Positions 8,604 through 16,082 of a DNA stretch of 64,000 bases are shown piece after piece. Within the stretch, counting starts at the first letter, position 1, and the number at the start of each line of letters is the position of its first letter. The translations under genes were made by a program, and so were the position numbers. Origin of the DNA: VRUE01 sp963718755. Its GTDB lineage: Bacteria > Actinomycetota > Thermoleophilia > Solirubrobacterales > 70-9. Below the pieces are notes generated by a model. It worked only from the letters and a program-made list of their open reading frames with translations, was not told the origin of the DNA and searched no databases. The stretch spans positions 2,512,002 to 2,576,001 of the forward strand of contig OY970376.1 of the NCBI GenBank assembly GCA_963718755.1, in the 5' to 3' direction.

Positions 8604-9496
8604 TCCTCGGCCCGGTGGGGGACGATCACGCTCAGGGCCCGGGGCAGGAGGCGAAGCGTGGCGGGTAGGTCGGTGAGGTGCTCGCCGTCGGCGTATACCG
8701 GGAAGGGCCGGCTGGCGCTCAGTTCGAGGCGCGCCGCGCGAAACACCCGCACCTCGTCCTCCTCGACGTGGGTGCCCTTGAACACCTTCGGCAGGTTACT
8801 CAGGAAGCGGAGCTTGCCGACCTCGCCGACGGCGACGATGTCGAACTCGCCGTCGGCCAGGTCGGCATCCGGGGCGATGAACATGCCGCCGCCGAAGGCC
8901 TTGCTGTTGGCGACCGACACCGAGTAGCCGCTGAAGCGCTCGCGAGCCTCGCCGACGCGGACGGTGAAGCGGGCCGGCTTCCAGCCGAGCAGGGTGCGCA
9001 CTCCCGCGTAGGCGTAGACGAGGTTGCCGCGCAGCCACCTGGTCTCGTTTGCGAGGCGGTTCGCTTCTGAGTCGAAGCCGACGCTGACGATGCCGAGGAA
9101 GCGTTTGCCGTTGACCTCGCCGACGTCGATGCGGCGCGTGTGGCCCGCTTCGAGCATCGCAGCCGCGGCCTCAGGCTCGGACGGGATGCCAAGCACCCGG
9201 GCGAGGTCGTTACCGCGGCCGCCGGGGATGATTCCCAGCGGGGTCTCGGCACCGGCAAGGGCGCCGCCGACCGCGCCGATCAGGCCGTCGCCGCTGATCA
9301 CGACCGGGATCTCGTTTGCTCCGGCGGCGCGCAGCGCTCGCTCGACACCGTCCTCGAGTCCGCGCGTCCGCTCGACGCGGAAGGGGATGCGGCGGGCGTC
9401 AAGGGCCTGCTCCAGATGCGGCAGCAGCTTGAGCGTGTGCCCGTGCGCCGAGGCAGGATTGACCAGCAGCGTCAGCGGCATCCCTTCGACTCTCAT
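8600..9496 (-). CDS. Diacylglycerol kinase-family lipid kinase
   Basis: 298 residues of the DagK/YegS/LCB5 fold. LLVNPASAHG at the N-terminus, the nucleotide motif as SGDGLIGAVGGAL (usually GGDGT, so slightly degenerate), then IPGGRGNDLARVLGIP and a C-terminal half with GGGMFIAPDADLADGEFD. It probably phosphorylates diacylglycerol or a related lipid at the membrane. First gene of the four-gene coupled operon. ATG at 9496 has TAGGCT about 10 nt upstream; ATG at 9481 is a possible start. Confidence 0.9.
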   Translation of the reverse strand: MRVEGMPLTLLVNPASAHGHTLKLLPHLEQALDARRIPFRVERTRGLEDGVERALRAAGANEIPVVISGDGLIGAVGGALAGAETPLGIIPGGRGNDLARVLGIPSEPEAAAAMLEAGHTRRIDVGEVNGKRFLGIVSVGFDSEANRLANETRWLRGNLVYAYAGVRTLLGWKPARFTVRVGEARERFSGYSVSVANSKAFGGGMFIAPDADLADGEFDIVAVGEVGKLRFLSNLPKVFKGTHVEEDEVRVFRAARLELSASRPFPVYADGEHLTDLPATLRLLPRALSVIVPHRAEE

Positions 9497-9509
9497 CGCC
9501 TGCGGCAGC

Positions 9510-9983
9510 CTATTCGGGTGCCGGCTCGATCGTGTGGAGGCGCACGACGTGGAAGCTCTCGCCCTCTACCTCGCCGCTCTGCACGGGCTCGAAGCAGTGT
9601 TTTCTCAACCGCCAATCGAGCCAGCGCCACTCGCCCACGAGGACGAGGCGCCCATCCGGCTGCAGCACGCGCGCGATCTCGGCTGGGTGCAATCGACCTC
9701 CCGCCTGCGCGACGAGGTCGAAAAAGCCATCCGGGTAGGGGAGGCGCTGGGGCTTGCCCGGCTTGAAAGCGACCCGACCCTCCGGGTCGAGGCCGACTCG
9801 CGCCACCGCCGCTTCGATTGCATCGGTCGAGGCGTCGACGCCTCGTACCCGAGCGGCGGGGAACTCGCGGGCGAGGAAGAGCACCCCGTCGCCTTTGCCG
9901 CATTCGACCTCGAGCACACGTTCCGGCCTGGGGGGAACGTGGAGCACGGCCGCAGCGAGCGCGGTGAGCGAGGGCGAGGGCAC
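9510..9983 (-). CDS. Small class I SAM-dependent methyltransferase
   Basis: 157 residues from GTG at 9983. Motif I reads VLEVECGKGDGVLFLAREFP (Cys where Gly is common), then GVDAST, LPYPDGFFDLV and ARVLQPDGRLVLVGEW, the standard order of a methyltransferase_11 domain. It is short, essentially the core fold without a substrate-binding cap. The reading frame stays open further upstream, but that part is antisense to the cyclophilin gene. Substrate unknown. Confidence 0.8.
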   Translation of the reverse strand: MPSPSLTALAAAVLHVPPRPERVLEVECGKGDGVLFLAREFPAARVRGVDASTDAIEAAVARVGLDPEGRVAFKPGKPQRLPYPDGFFDLVAQAGGRLHPAEIARVLQPDGRLVLVGEWRWLDWRLRKHCFEPVQSGEVEGESFHVVRLHTIEPAPE

Positions 9984-9989
9984 CGGCCG

Positions 9990-10001
9990 ATGATCTAGGA
10001 T
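9990..10001. promoter_or_regulatory. Divergent start region of the methyltransferase and cyclophilin
   Basis: TAGGAT (9996-10001) is 7 nt before the cyclophilin GTG at 10009. On the minus strand a weaker GATCAT (9995-9990) is 6 nt before the GTG at 9983. The two promoters share bases, and only 25 bp lie between the start codons. Confidence 0.45.
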
Positions 10002-10008
10002 CGCGGCC

Positions 10009-10689
10009 GTGGAGGGAGCCCAGGACCGGACCAAGCTGATTGCACTTGGCATCTTCGCCTTGATCGCGGTCGCCGTCGTTGCCGCGATCCTGATCGGCCG
10101 CAGCGGCGGTGGTGACGATTCGGCGGCGACGGCGAGCAGCTCGGGCTGCAAACAGGTCGCGGCGCCGAAGCCGAAGAACGTCAGCTACAGCGCGCCCAAG
10201 CAGACCGTGACCAAGGGCGAGAAGTTGACTGCCGTCGTCGAAACCAGCTGCGGCAGCTTCCAGATTGCGCTCGACTCCGAGCGGGCGCCGAAGACGGTCA
10301 ACTCCTTCGTCTTCCTCTCCGAAGAAGGCTTCTACGACGGGCTCGGCTTCCACCGTGTGGTGCCTGGCTTCGTCATTCAGGGCGGCGATCCGCTTGGCGA
10401 CGGCACCGGCGGACCCGGCTACAGCGTCGACGAGAAACCGCCGGCCAACCTCGCCTACACCAAGGGCATGGTCGCGATGGCGAAGAGCTCGGCGGAGCCG
10501 CCCGGCCGTTCGGGCAGCCAGTTCTACGTCGTGCTCGCCCCAGATGCCGGCCTGCCTCCTGAATACGCCCTGGTCGGCAAGGTCGACGAGGGCCTCGACG
10601 TGGTCGAAAAGATCGGCAAGCTCGGCACCCCGGAAGAAAAACCGAAACAGACCGTCCTGATCGAAGGGATCTCGATCGAGAAGGGCTAG
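10009..10689 (+). CDS. Membrane-anchored cyclophilin-type peptidyl-prolyl isomerase
   Basis: 226 residues from a GTG start. One N-terminal transmembrane helix (about residues 9-30) and a short Ser/Gly/Asp linker precede a cyclophilin domain with FHRVVPGFVIQGGDP, GMVAMAKS and GSQFYVVLAPD. The active-site Arg is in FHRV, and the Gln is in QGGD. It should act outside the membrane on exported proteins. TAGGAT 7 nt upstream and no ribosome binding site suggest a leaderless message. Confidence 0.93.
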   Translation: MEGAQDRTKLIALGIFALIAVAVVAAILIGRSGGGDDSAATASSSGCKQVAAPKPKNVSYSAPKQTVTKGEKLTAVVETSCGSFQIALDSERAPKTVNSFVFLSEEGFYDGLGFHRVVPGFVIQGGDPLGDGTGGPGYSVDEKPPANLAYTKGMVAMAKSSAEPPGRSGSQFYVVLAPDAGLPPEYALVGKVDEGLDVVEKIGKLGTPEEKPKQTVLIEGISIEKG

Positions 10690-10742
10690 GCCCGCCGGTC
10701 ACTCGGCGGCGGCCTGCGGGGTCCCTGCACTAACCTCGTCGC

Positions 10743-11246
10743 ATGGCAAAGGTCGAGGTGGGTGACGTTGCGCCGGACTTCGAGCTGCCCGGAACCGGCG
10801 GCGAGGTCTACAAGCTCTCCGACCTGCGCGGCAAGAACGTCGTCTTGGCCTTCTATCCCGGTGACGAAACGAGGGTCTGCACCGCGCAGTTCTGCTCCTA
10901 CCGCGACAACAGCGATCGCATCGATCAGCTCGACGCCGAGGTGCTCGGCATCTCTTCGCAGTCGGTCGACTCGCACGAGCGCTGGATGCAGGAGAAGAGC
11001 CTCAACGTGCCGCTGCTCGCCGACGAGGATCTCGCTGTCAGCAAGAGCTACGGCGTGACGGGCTGGGTCGGGCCGCTCGGCAAGCTCGCCGGGCTCAAGG
11101 AGGGGGCGCCGGGCGGGCGCTACGTGATGCGCTCGATATTCGTCATCGACGCCGAGGGGATCGTCCGCTACAAGCACGTCTCGCGAACCGGCTCGAAATT
11201 CCAGACGGTCGACGATCTCGAGCGGGCCGTCGCCGCCCTGGCTTGA
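10743..11246 (+). CDS. Peroxiredoxin (BCP/AhpC-TSA family)
   Basis: 167 residues. Reduces peroxides with a catalytic Cys in FYPGDETRVCTAQFCSYRD. The second Cys five residues after the peroxidatic one is the resolving position of atypical two-Cys BCP enzymes. The usual Pro-x-x-x-Thr context is altered to Gly-Asp-Glu-Thr. ATG at 10743 has TAACCT 6 nt upstream, another leaderless signature. It is coupled to the following hydrolase through TGATG. Confidence 0.92.
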   Translation: MAKVEVGDVAPDFELPGTGGEVYKLSDLRGKNVVLAFYPGDETRVCTAQFCSYRDNSDRIDQLDAEVLGISSQSVDSHERWMQEKSLNVPLLADEDLAVSKSYGVTGWVGPLGKLAGLKEGAPGGRYVMRSIFVIDAEGIVRYKHVSRTGSKFQTVDDLERAVAALA

Positions 11247-12088
11247 TGCCGGCCGAGCCGCGGCTGTTCAGCGCCGGCGAGCGGCCGGCGATTCGCGGTG
11301 AGGTGGTGGGGGAGGGCCCCCCGATCGTGCTCTGCCACGGCATCACCGCTACGCGTCGCTACGTGGTCCACGGCTCGCGGGTGCTGGAACGCGCCGGGCA
11401 CGAGGTCGCCTCCTACGACGCGCGCGGCCACGGGGAGTCAGATCCTGCCCCGCCGGAGGGGGGTTATGTATACCCGGAGCTGGTCGGCGATCTGGAACGG
11501 GTGGTCACGGCTGCGATCGGGGAGGAGCCGTTCGTCCTCGCCGGGCACTCGATGGGTGCTCACACGGCCGTGGCCTACGCGCTGCGGCGCCCAGAGCGCC
11601 TCGCCGGGCTCGTCGTCATCGGCCCGACCTATACGGGCGAGGTCTTGCCCCCGACGCTCACTTACTGGGACGGGCTGGCTGCGGCGCTCGAGGACGGCGG
11701 CGTGGACGGCTTCGTCGACTACATCGACCGCAACCAGGAGACCGACCCGGCCTGGCGCGACTCGGTCCTGCGCTTCACCCGTGAGCGAATGCTGCGGCAC
11801 CGCCACCCTGAGGCGCTGGTCGAGGCGCTGCGGCAGGTGCCGCGCTCACGCCCGTTCGAGTCGATGGAAGAGCTGGAGTCCCTCCAGGTGCCAACGCTCG
11901 TCGTCGCCAGCCACGACCAGGCCGACCCCGGCCACCCGCGCCAGGTCGCCGAGGCCTACGCCGAGCGCCTGCCCCGCGCACGGCTGACCGGCGAGAAGGA
12001 GGGCGAGTCGCCGCTGGCCTGGCAAGGCGGGCGGCTCTCGCGTGAGATTGCCGCCTTTTGCGCCGAGCTCGGCGACGCGTCAGAATGA
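11246..12088 (+). CDS. Alpha/beta-fold hydrolase
   Basis: About 280 residues. The nucleophile elbow is AGHSMGAHTAV, the oxyanion-hole loop CHGITATRR and a possible acid lies in ASHDQADPGHP. At the expected catalytic His position near the C-terminus (GESPLAWQGGRLS) no His is present, so the triad is either completed differently or incomplete; related proteins with SPLAWQG at this place form a recognisable subfamily. ATG at 11246 overlaps the peroxiredoxin stop (TGATG). Substrate unknown. Confidence 0.85.
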   Translation: MPAEPRLFSAGERPAIRGEVVGEGPPIVLCHGITATRRYVVHGSRVLERAGHEVASYDARGHGESDPAPPEGGYVYPELVGDLERVVTAAIGEEPFVLAGHSMGAHTAVAYALRRPERLAGLVVIGPTYTGEVLPPTLTYWDGLAAALEDGGVDGFVDYIDRNQETDPAWRDSVLRFTRERMLRHRHPEALVEALRQVPRSRPFESMEELESLQVPTLVVASHDQADPGHPRQVAEAYAERLPRARLTGEKEGESPLAWQGGRLSREIAAFCAELGDASE

Positions 12089-12450
12089 GCGACATGCCCG
12101 AGGACCCGCAAAGCATCGACGAGGGGCACGCGATCCACTACTCGGCGGTTCAGCCGGGAACTCCGGTCTACGGCTCCGATGGGGTCGAGGTCGGCCGCGT
12201 GCGTTTCGTGCTCGATAACCACAAGGAGCACATCTTCGATGGCCTGGCGTTCGAGGACGCGAACGGCGAGCTGCGTTTCGCCGACGCGCCCGAGGTCGCC
12301 CGCACGGCGGAGCGGGCCGTGACCCTGGTGCTCGACGCTGAGCAGGCGCTGCAGCTCGGCCCGCCCGAGCAGGGGCCGCCGAAGTTCGTTCCAAACGCCC
12401 GCGCCGGCCGTCTCGGCCGTCTCTTCGGCGGTAGCTGGCGACGCCACTGA
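12085..12450 (+). CDS. PRC-barrel-like domain protein
   Basis: 121 residues. The central part, TPVYGSDGVEVGRVRFVLDNHKEHIFDGLAF, has the PRC-barrel layout (a short SH3-like barrel). The C-terminal tail is basic. ATG at 12085 overlaps the hydrolase stop as ATGA. No catalytic residues are apparent, and a precise role cannot be given. It is the last gene of the peroxiredoxin-hydrolase unit. Confidence 0.65.
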   Translation: MSDMPEDPQSIDEGHAIHYSAVQPGTPVYGSDGVEVGRVRFVLDNHKEHIFDGLAFEDANGELRFADAPEVARTAERAVTLVLDAEQALQLGPPEQGPPKFVPNARAGRLGRLFGGSWRRH

Positions 12451-12504
12451 AGACGTACTGCGCTTTTAGCCGGGGCAAAGGCTGAACCCATAGTCTCCCG
12501 CCGC

Positions 12505-12936
12505 ATGTCGGCACCGGCTGAGGGAACGCTGCGGATGATCGCGACCTTCGTCGCGGCGTTCGGCATCGGCGTCGCCAGCTACATCGCGATCGAGGCCGCC
12601 GGCGGAGACGCGCCGGCCTGCATCGCCGGCAGCAGCGGCTGTGAGACCGTCGCCAACAGCTCCTACTCGCACCTGCTCGGGGTCAACATCGCGGTCTTCG
12701 GCGTCGTCGGGTACGTGCTGCTGTTGGCGACGGCCCTGCTGCGTGGCGATGGGGCCCGCATGGCCGGCTTCGGCCTCGCCCTGGCCGGCTTCGGCTACAG
12801 CGTCTTCCTGACCTATCTGGAGCTGTTCAAGATCGAGGCGATCTGCCAGTGGTGCGTGGCGAGCGCCATCTTGATGACGCTCCTCTTCGGCCTCAACGCG
12901 GTGCGCATGGTCGGCTACGTCGGGAGGCCCGCATGA
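12505..12936 (+). CDS. Vitamin K epoxide reductase (VKOR) family protein
   Basis: 143 residues with four predicted membrane helices. The loop Cys pair is CIAGSSGC (about residues 33-40) and the quinone-proximal CxxC is CQWC near residue 116. It re-oxidises a DsbA-like partner and passes electrons to quinone. The partner is the next gene, overlapping by ATGA. TAGTCT is 8 nt before the ATG. Bacterial VKOR replaces DsbB in actinobacteria. Confidence 0.93.
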   Translation: MSAPAEGTLRMIATFVAAFGIGVASYIAIEAAGGDAPACIAGSSGCETVANSSYSHLLGVNIAVFGVVGYVLLLATALLRGDGARMAGFGLALAGFGYSVFLTYLELFKIEAICQWCVASAILMTLLFGLNAVRMVGYVGRPA

Positions 12937-13718
12937 GCGGCAAAAGCTCCAGGGAGGCGCGCCGCGAAGAGCGCCTGCAGGCCGAAGGCACGGGCAGGCA
13001 GGAGGAGCGGCGCAAACGCTTGCTCCAGCTCGGCAGCGCCGCGGTCTTTCTGGCTGTCGTCATCGTGGCCGTGCTGATCGTCATCAATCAGAGCGAAAGC
13101 GACGGCGGCGATACCAGCCTCGAGAGCGTCGCCACGGTCCGCGGCGAACTGCGGGGAATCCCGCAGAACGGGATGACGCTGGGCGATCCGTCGGCCAAAG
13201 TGACCTTGGCCGAGTTCGGCGACCTCCAGTGCCCGGTATGCAAGGGATTTGCCGAAGAAGTCATTCCCGAGGTGATCGACTCGAAGGTGCGCAGCGGTGA
13301 AGCGAAGATCGAGTTCCGTAACTTCACGATCATCAACGAGGAATCCGTCCCCGCGGCCGCGGCGGCGATCGCGGCTGGCAAACAGGGCCGGGGCTGGAAC
13401 TTCGTCGAGCTTTTCTACCGCAACCAGGGCCTGGAGGCCTCCGGTTATGTAACCGACGAGTTCCTCACCGAAGTCGCCAGGGGCGCCGGTGTGCCGAGCA
13501 TCACCCAGTGGAACGAGGACCGCAGGAGCGCCTCAGTGCTCGACCGGGTGCAAAGCGAGACCGACGAAGCCGAGAGCCTCGGGCTCAGCGGAACGCCTTC
13601 GTTCGTCATCACGGGCCCAAATGCGCAGGGCAAAGAAGTACTGGGCACGCCCGGCTCGGCAGAGGGGCTGGAAGAAGCGATCGACGCCGCCGGCAAGGTC
13701 CTTTCTAGCCCAAGTTGA
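12933..13718 (+). CDS. DsbA-like membrane-anchored thioredoxin-fold protein
   Basis: 261 residues. A charged cytoplasmic N-terminus and one transmembrane helix (about residues 30-52) precede a DsbA/thioredoxin_4 domain with active site CPVC in FGDLQCPVCKGF and the cis-Pro loop GTPSFVI. It oxidises exported proteins and would be recycled by the adjacent VKOR. ATG at 12933 overlaps the VKOR stop (ATGA). Confidence 0.93.
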   Translation: MSGKSSREARREERLQAEGTGRQEERRKRLLQLGSAAVFLAVVIVAVLIVINQSESDGGDTSLESVATVRGELRGIPQNGMTLGDPSAKVTLAEFGDLQCPVCKGFAEEVIPEVIDSKVRSGEAKIEFRNFTIINEESVPAAAAAIAAGKQGRGWNFVELFYRNQGLEASGYVTDEFLTEVARGAGVPSITQWNEDRRSASVLDRVQSETDEAESLGLSGTPSFVITGPNAQGKEVLGTPGSAEGLEEAIDAAGKVLSSPS

Positions 13719-13719
13719 C

Positions 13720-13735
13720 ATAACCACCATTATCG
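13720..13735 (+). repeat. Left copy of 16-bp direct repeat
   Basis: ATAACCACCATTATCG, found just after the DsbA gene. It matches 15 of 16 bases with 15741-15756. The two copies bracket about 2 kb of accessory sequence including the odd tRNA gene. Confidence 0.6.
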
Positions 13736-13868
13736 AAGCGTTTCCCATAATCCGGGCGCGAAGTTGCAGGATTTGGCGCTAGAGAGCGGAATGGGGGGGG
13801 GCCGAGACAATTGTGTCGCACTCAACGTCGTGCCAGCGCGATAGGTTGTGCTACACGAGAGAAGGGTG

Positions 13869-13984
13869 TGGAGACGACCGGACTCGAACCGGTATCGAGC
13901 GCACTGGGGCCGACCTTGTGAGAGGGCCACAGCACACATACGCGGACTGACAATCCGCCGCTCTGCCAATTGAGCTACGTCCCC
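13869..13984 (-). tRNA. tRNA-Asp(GUC) with a 48-nt variable region
   Basis: The body is canonical. The acceptor stem GGGGACG pairs with CGTCTCC with one G-T pair; the D-arm is GCTC/GAGC with GG in the loop. The anticodon stem is GCGGA/TCCGC with loop TTGTCAG, so the anticodon is GTC (13951-13949). The T-arm is ACCGG-TTCGAGT-CCGGT. The variable region at 13941-13894 is 48 nt instead of about 5 and folds into a 13-position hairpin with one mismatch and several G-T pairs (stem strands 13937-13925 and 13911-13899). The discriminator base is A, whereas bacterial tRNA-Asp normally has G73. CCA is not encoded. It could be a variant tRNA, one with an insertion, or a non-functional copy. Confidence 0.8.
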
Positions 13985-14132
13985 ACATGAGGGAAACGCT
14001 CGCAGGCGAAGCGGCGGATTCCGCTTTGTAGTGCGGAAAACTGCCGACCGGAGCTACAATTACAGGTGGGGAATTGCGCGTCTTGAGAGGCTGGTAGAAC
14101 TTTGGGCGCGGGGGCACCATCTGCCACTACCC

Positions 14133-14163
14133 GGGGCGAGGGGTCCCTAGAACCCCTCGCCCC
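14133..14163. terminator. Perfect 12-bp hairpin between the metalloprotease-like gene and the tRNA
   Basis: GGGGCGAGGGGT at 14133-14144 pairs perfectly with its complement at 14152-14163 around a 7-nt loop. It lies 11 bp beyond the stop of the minus-strand gene at 14175. There is no U-tract, so termination is plausible but not certain. Confidence 0.5.
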
Positions 14164-14174
14164 GAAACTTGTTG

Positions 14175-14672
14175 TCAACGCACGATAATAGGACTTATGA
14201 CAACTAGGTCCTCTTGGGCCTGCTGGATGATCTGGCGACATTGCCGCTGGAGACCTACCCCTCGAATCACGCCCTCGCCAGCGCTGTAGAGAACACGGGG
14301 CCAGATGCGCCGGGACAATGCACAGCGCGCATAGATGTCCGCGAATCGCTCATCTTCGTAGTGGCGAAAGTCGGGATGCTCGAAGGCGAAGACGTGGCCT
14401 AGCTCGTGGTAGAGGGTCATCACGACTGGTTCCCCCGGCCAGACCATGATCCAGATGGTCGAGCCATCCGTGCATCCCAACGAGGGTTCAGAGCAAGGCT
14501 CGCTGGACTCCACAACCTGCACGGAGCGATTGGGCGTCGGCACCTTGGCCCGATCAACCCACTGCTGGTAGGGATAGCTCGCATTGGGGGGCGCGATGAT
14601 CGTCGTTTGCGCCTGGGCCGTGCTCACCCCAAGCGCCAAGATCGCCGCTAGGGCGATCAGCAGGCGCTTCAT
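14175..14672 (-). CDS. Secreted HExxH putative metallopeptidase
   Basis: 165 residues. A signal peptide (MKRLL, hydrophobic core, TAQAQ) is followed by a compact domain with the zinc motif HELGH (YHELGHVFAFEHPDF) and an acidic DERFADIYA segment that may give the third ligand, as in small gluzincin-like families. No named family was recognised. ATG at 14672 overlaps the stop of the upstream lipoprotein gene (ATGA), so the two products are probably made together. Its codon use looks less GC-rich than the housekeeping genes around it. Confidence 0.75.
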   Translation of the reverse strand: MKRLLIALAAILALGVSTAQAQTTIIAPPNASYPYQQWVDRAKVPTPNRSVQVVESSEPCSEPSLGCTDGSTIWIMVWPGEPVVMTLYHELGHVFAFEHPDFRHYEDERFADIYARCALSRRIWPRVLYSAGEGVIRGVGLQRQCRQIIQQAQEDLVVISPIIVR

Positions 14673-15124
14673 GGTACTTCCGAGGATTCAACGTGGCTGA
14701 GGCAGCCGAGTTCCTGCGCTTCTGAAACGGCCCCTTCGCAGTATTCCTGTACATCGGTTGGCGCTTCTTCGGCCCGTTCAATGTCGTCAGGCTCGAATTC
14801 ATAGGATTCGGAGCCGTCCATCTTTTCGGGCGTCGGATCGAATTCTGACCCTTCGATTTCACCTTCTTCGCGTTCTTCTTCAAACGCTTCTTCGGCTTCT
14901 TCCCAGCCTTCATCCCACCCGTCTTCGAGACCGTTCAGATAGACGTTGTGACGGGTTTGGCTGAAGCGATTCTTGGCGGCTACCGTGGCATTAGCCGCAC
15001 CAATGTATTCGCCGCGCTTGCGAGCTTGGGCGAGTTCTTCATCGGTTGCGCCAAGATCGCCGCAGGCCGCTAATCCCAGCGCAGTACCGGCAAGCAGCAA
15101 CCCGATTAAACTTTTGAAGTGCAT
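14669..15124 (-). CDS. Small acidic lipoprotein
   Basis: 151 residues from ATG at 15124. A lipoprotein signal peptide ends in LGLAAC, with Cys as the lipidated residue. The mature part has an Ala/Arg segment and then a very acidic stretch (about residues 70-125) rich in Glu and Asp with Trp and Tyr. An upstream GGAG lies about 12 nt before the start. The longer open frame above 15124 is not credible. No family was recognised. It is coupled to the HExxH gene and divergent from the XRE regulator. Confidence 0.7.
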   Translation of the reverse strand: MHFKSLIGLLLAGTALGLAACGDLGATDEELAQARKRGEYIGAANATVAAKNRFSQTRHNVYLNGLEDGWDEGWEEAEEAFEEEREEGEIEGSEFDPTPEKMDGSESYEFEPDDIERAEEAPTDVQEYCEGAVSEAQELGCLSHVESSEVP

Positions 15125-15259
15125 AGGAGCTGTATCTCCTGTGCCAAGGCCCCAGGCGTTCCGGCGCGCTGGGGCCGCTCTGTACGGCGCTGACTCTACT
15201 CGAAAACTTGACGGTGCGTCTCTTGGCGCAGGAGGCCAGAGCGATGAGGCTTTCGGGTC

Positions 15260-15472
15260 GTGGACCATCTGGAGCGCTTTGCGCTCAATATGAAGGCGCT
15301 ACGGGCGGAACGAGGCTGGTCCCAGCACGACCTCTCCTACCACTCGGGCCTGCACTACACGGCGATCTCCAAGCTGGAGAGATGCACTCGCTCACCGGAA
15401 TTCCAGACGGTCGTGACGCTTGCTACGGCGTTCGAGGTTCCGGCTGGGCGTCTTTGGGATGGGATTCCTTAG
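15260..15472 (+). CDS. XRE-family helix-turn-helix regulator
   Basis: 70 residues, essentially one HTH_3 domain: MKALRAERGWSQHDLSYHSG (helices 1-2), LHYTAISKLERCTRSPEFQT (recognition helix region) and LATAFEVPAGRLWDGIP. GTG start at 15260. The size suggests a minimal DNA-binding protein such as a phage- or plasmid-type repressor. It is divergent from the lipoprotein/HExxH pair and may regulate it; that is inference. Confidence 0.85.
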   Translation: MDHLERFALNMKALRAERGWSQHDLSYHSGLHYTAISKLERCTRSPEFQTVVTLATAFEVPAGRLWDGIP

Positions 15473-15500
15473 CGTCCCCCCTCTGCGCTTCAATGAGCCG

Positions 15501-15671
15501 ATGCCCAAGCAGCACATCAAAAGCTTTGACAACTGGCTAGGAAGGGGTCTTGTCTTCGAGGTCCCGGACGGTGACCGAGAGGTCGTTTACCTCAGCTTCA
15601 AGGACGAGGACTTTGCCCTGAAGTTTCTTAAGCTCTACGGAAAGCTCCCGGATCGCCTCGTTGGGGTCTAG
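15501..15671 (+). CDS. Hypothetical small protein
   Basis: 56 residues from ATG at 15501: a plausible globular sequence (SFDNWLGRGLVFEVPDGDREVV, then DEDFALKFLKLYGKLPD). It follows the XRE gene on the same strand by 28 bp. No recognised family. It is short and the start is uncertain, but the composition is protein-like and not an obvious shadow of another gene. Confidence 0.5.
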   Translation: MPKQHIKSFDNWLGRGLVFEVPDGDREVVYLSFKDEDFALKFLKLYGKLPDRLVGV

Positions 15672-15740
15672 ATCGGTTAGCTCATTGGGGTTGATGAGGA
15701 AAGCCTATCGAGACCGCTCAGGAAGGGTAGAGCGGTAGGT

Positions 15741-15756
15741 ATAGCCACCATTATCG
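15741..15756 (+). repeat. Right copy of 16-bp direct repeat
   Basis: ATAGCCACCATTATCG, 15 of 16 identical to 13720-13735 and in the same orientation. It lies just after a small CCGCTC/GAGCGG hairpin (15714-15735). Confidence 0.6.
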
Positions 15757-15791
15757 TGCGTTGAAGCCGTGACCGAAGGGTCCGGCGCCCT

Positions 15792-16052
15792 CTACCGCAC
15801 GAACGCAGATATAGCGCGCCCCACCTCATGTGCAGTCAGCGGGCCGAAGCGGAGCGTCCACGAGTCATCGAGGTTCTGCGCGAGCGAGCATTGAACTCCG
15901 GCCGCGGTTAGTGCAACGCGATGCTCCTCGCAGCGTTCGAAGCCCGATGCACCCTGAAACACGGCGTCGAGGCCGTAGCGACCGTCATCGACCGGCCAAA
16001 GGGTCAAGCGATCGGCGACCGGTCCTGCGGGGAAGTCGACCTCGGAGCCCAA
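15792..16052 (-). CDS. Hypothetical protein
   Basis: 86 residues from a TTG at 16052. The sequence has a regular alternation (RLTLWPVDDGRYGLDAVFQG, then DDSWTLRFGPLTAHEVGRAI) that looks like a small alpha/beta protein. No known motif. It is separated from the next minus-strand gene by 30 bp and may be its distal operon partner. Start and reality are both uncertain. Confidence 0.45.
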   Translation of the reverse strand: MGSEVDFPAGPVADRLTLWPVDDGRYGLDAVFQGASGFERCEEHRVALTAAGVQCSLAQNLDDSWTLRFGPLTAHEVGRAISAFVR

Positions 16053-16082
16053 ACGGAATGCCTTGGTGTCGCGCGGCGTCGA

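Noticed and set aside
13720..15756. CRISPR-like or integron-like array
   Set aside because: Only two copies of the repeat exist, 2 kb apart, with no regular spacing and no cas or integrase gene.
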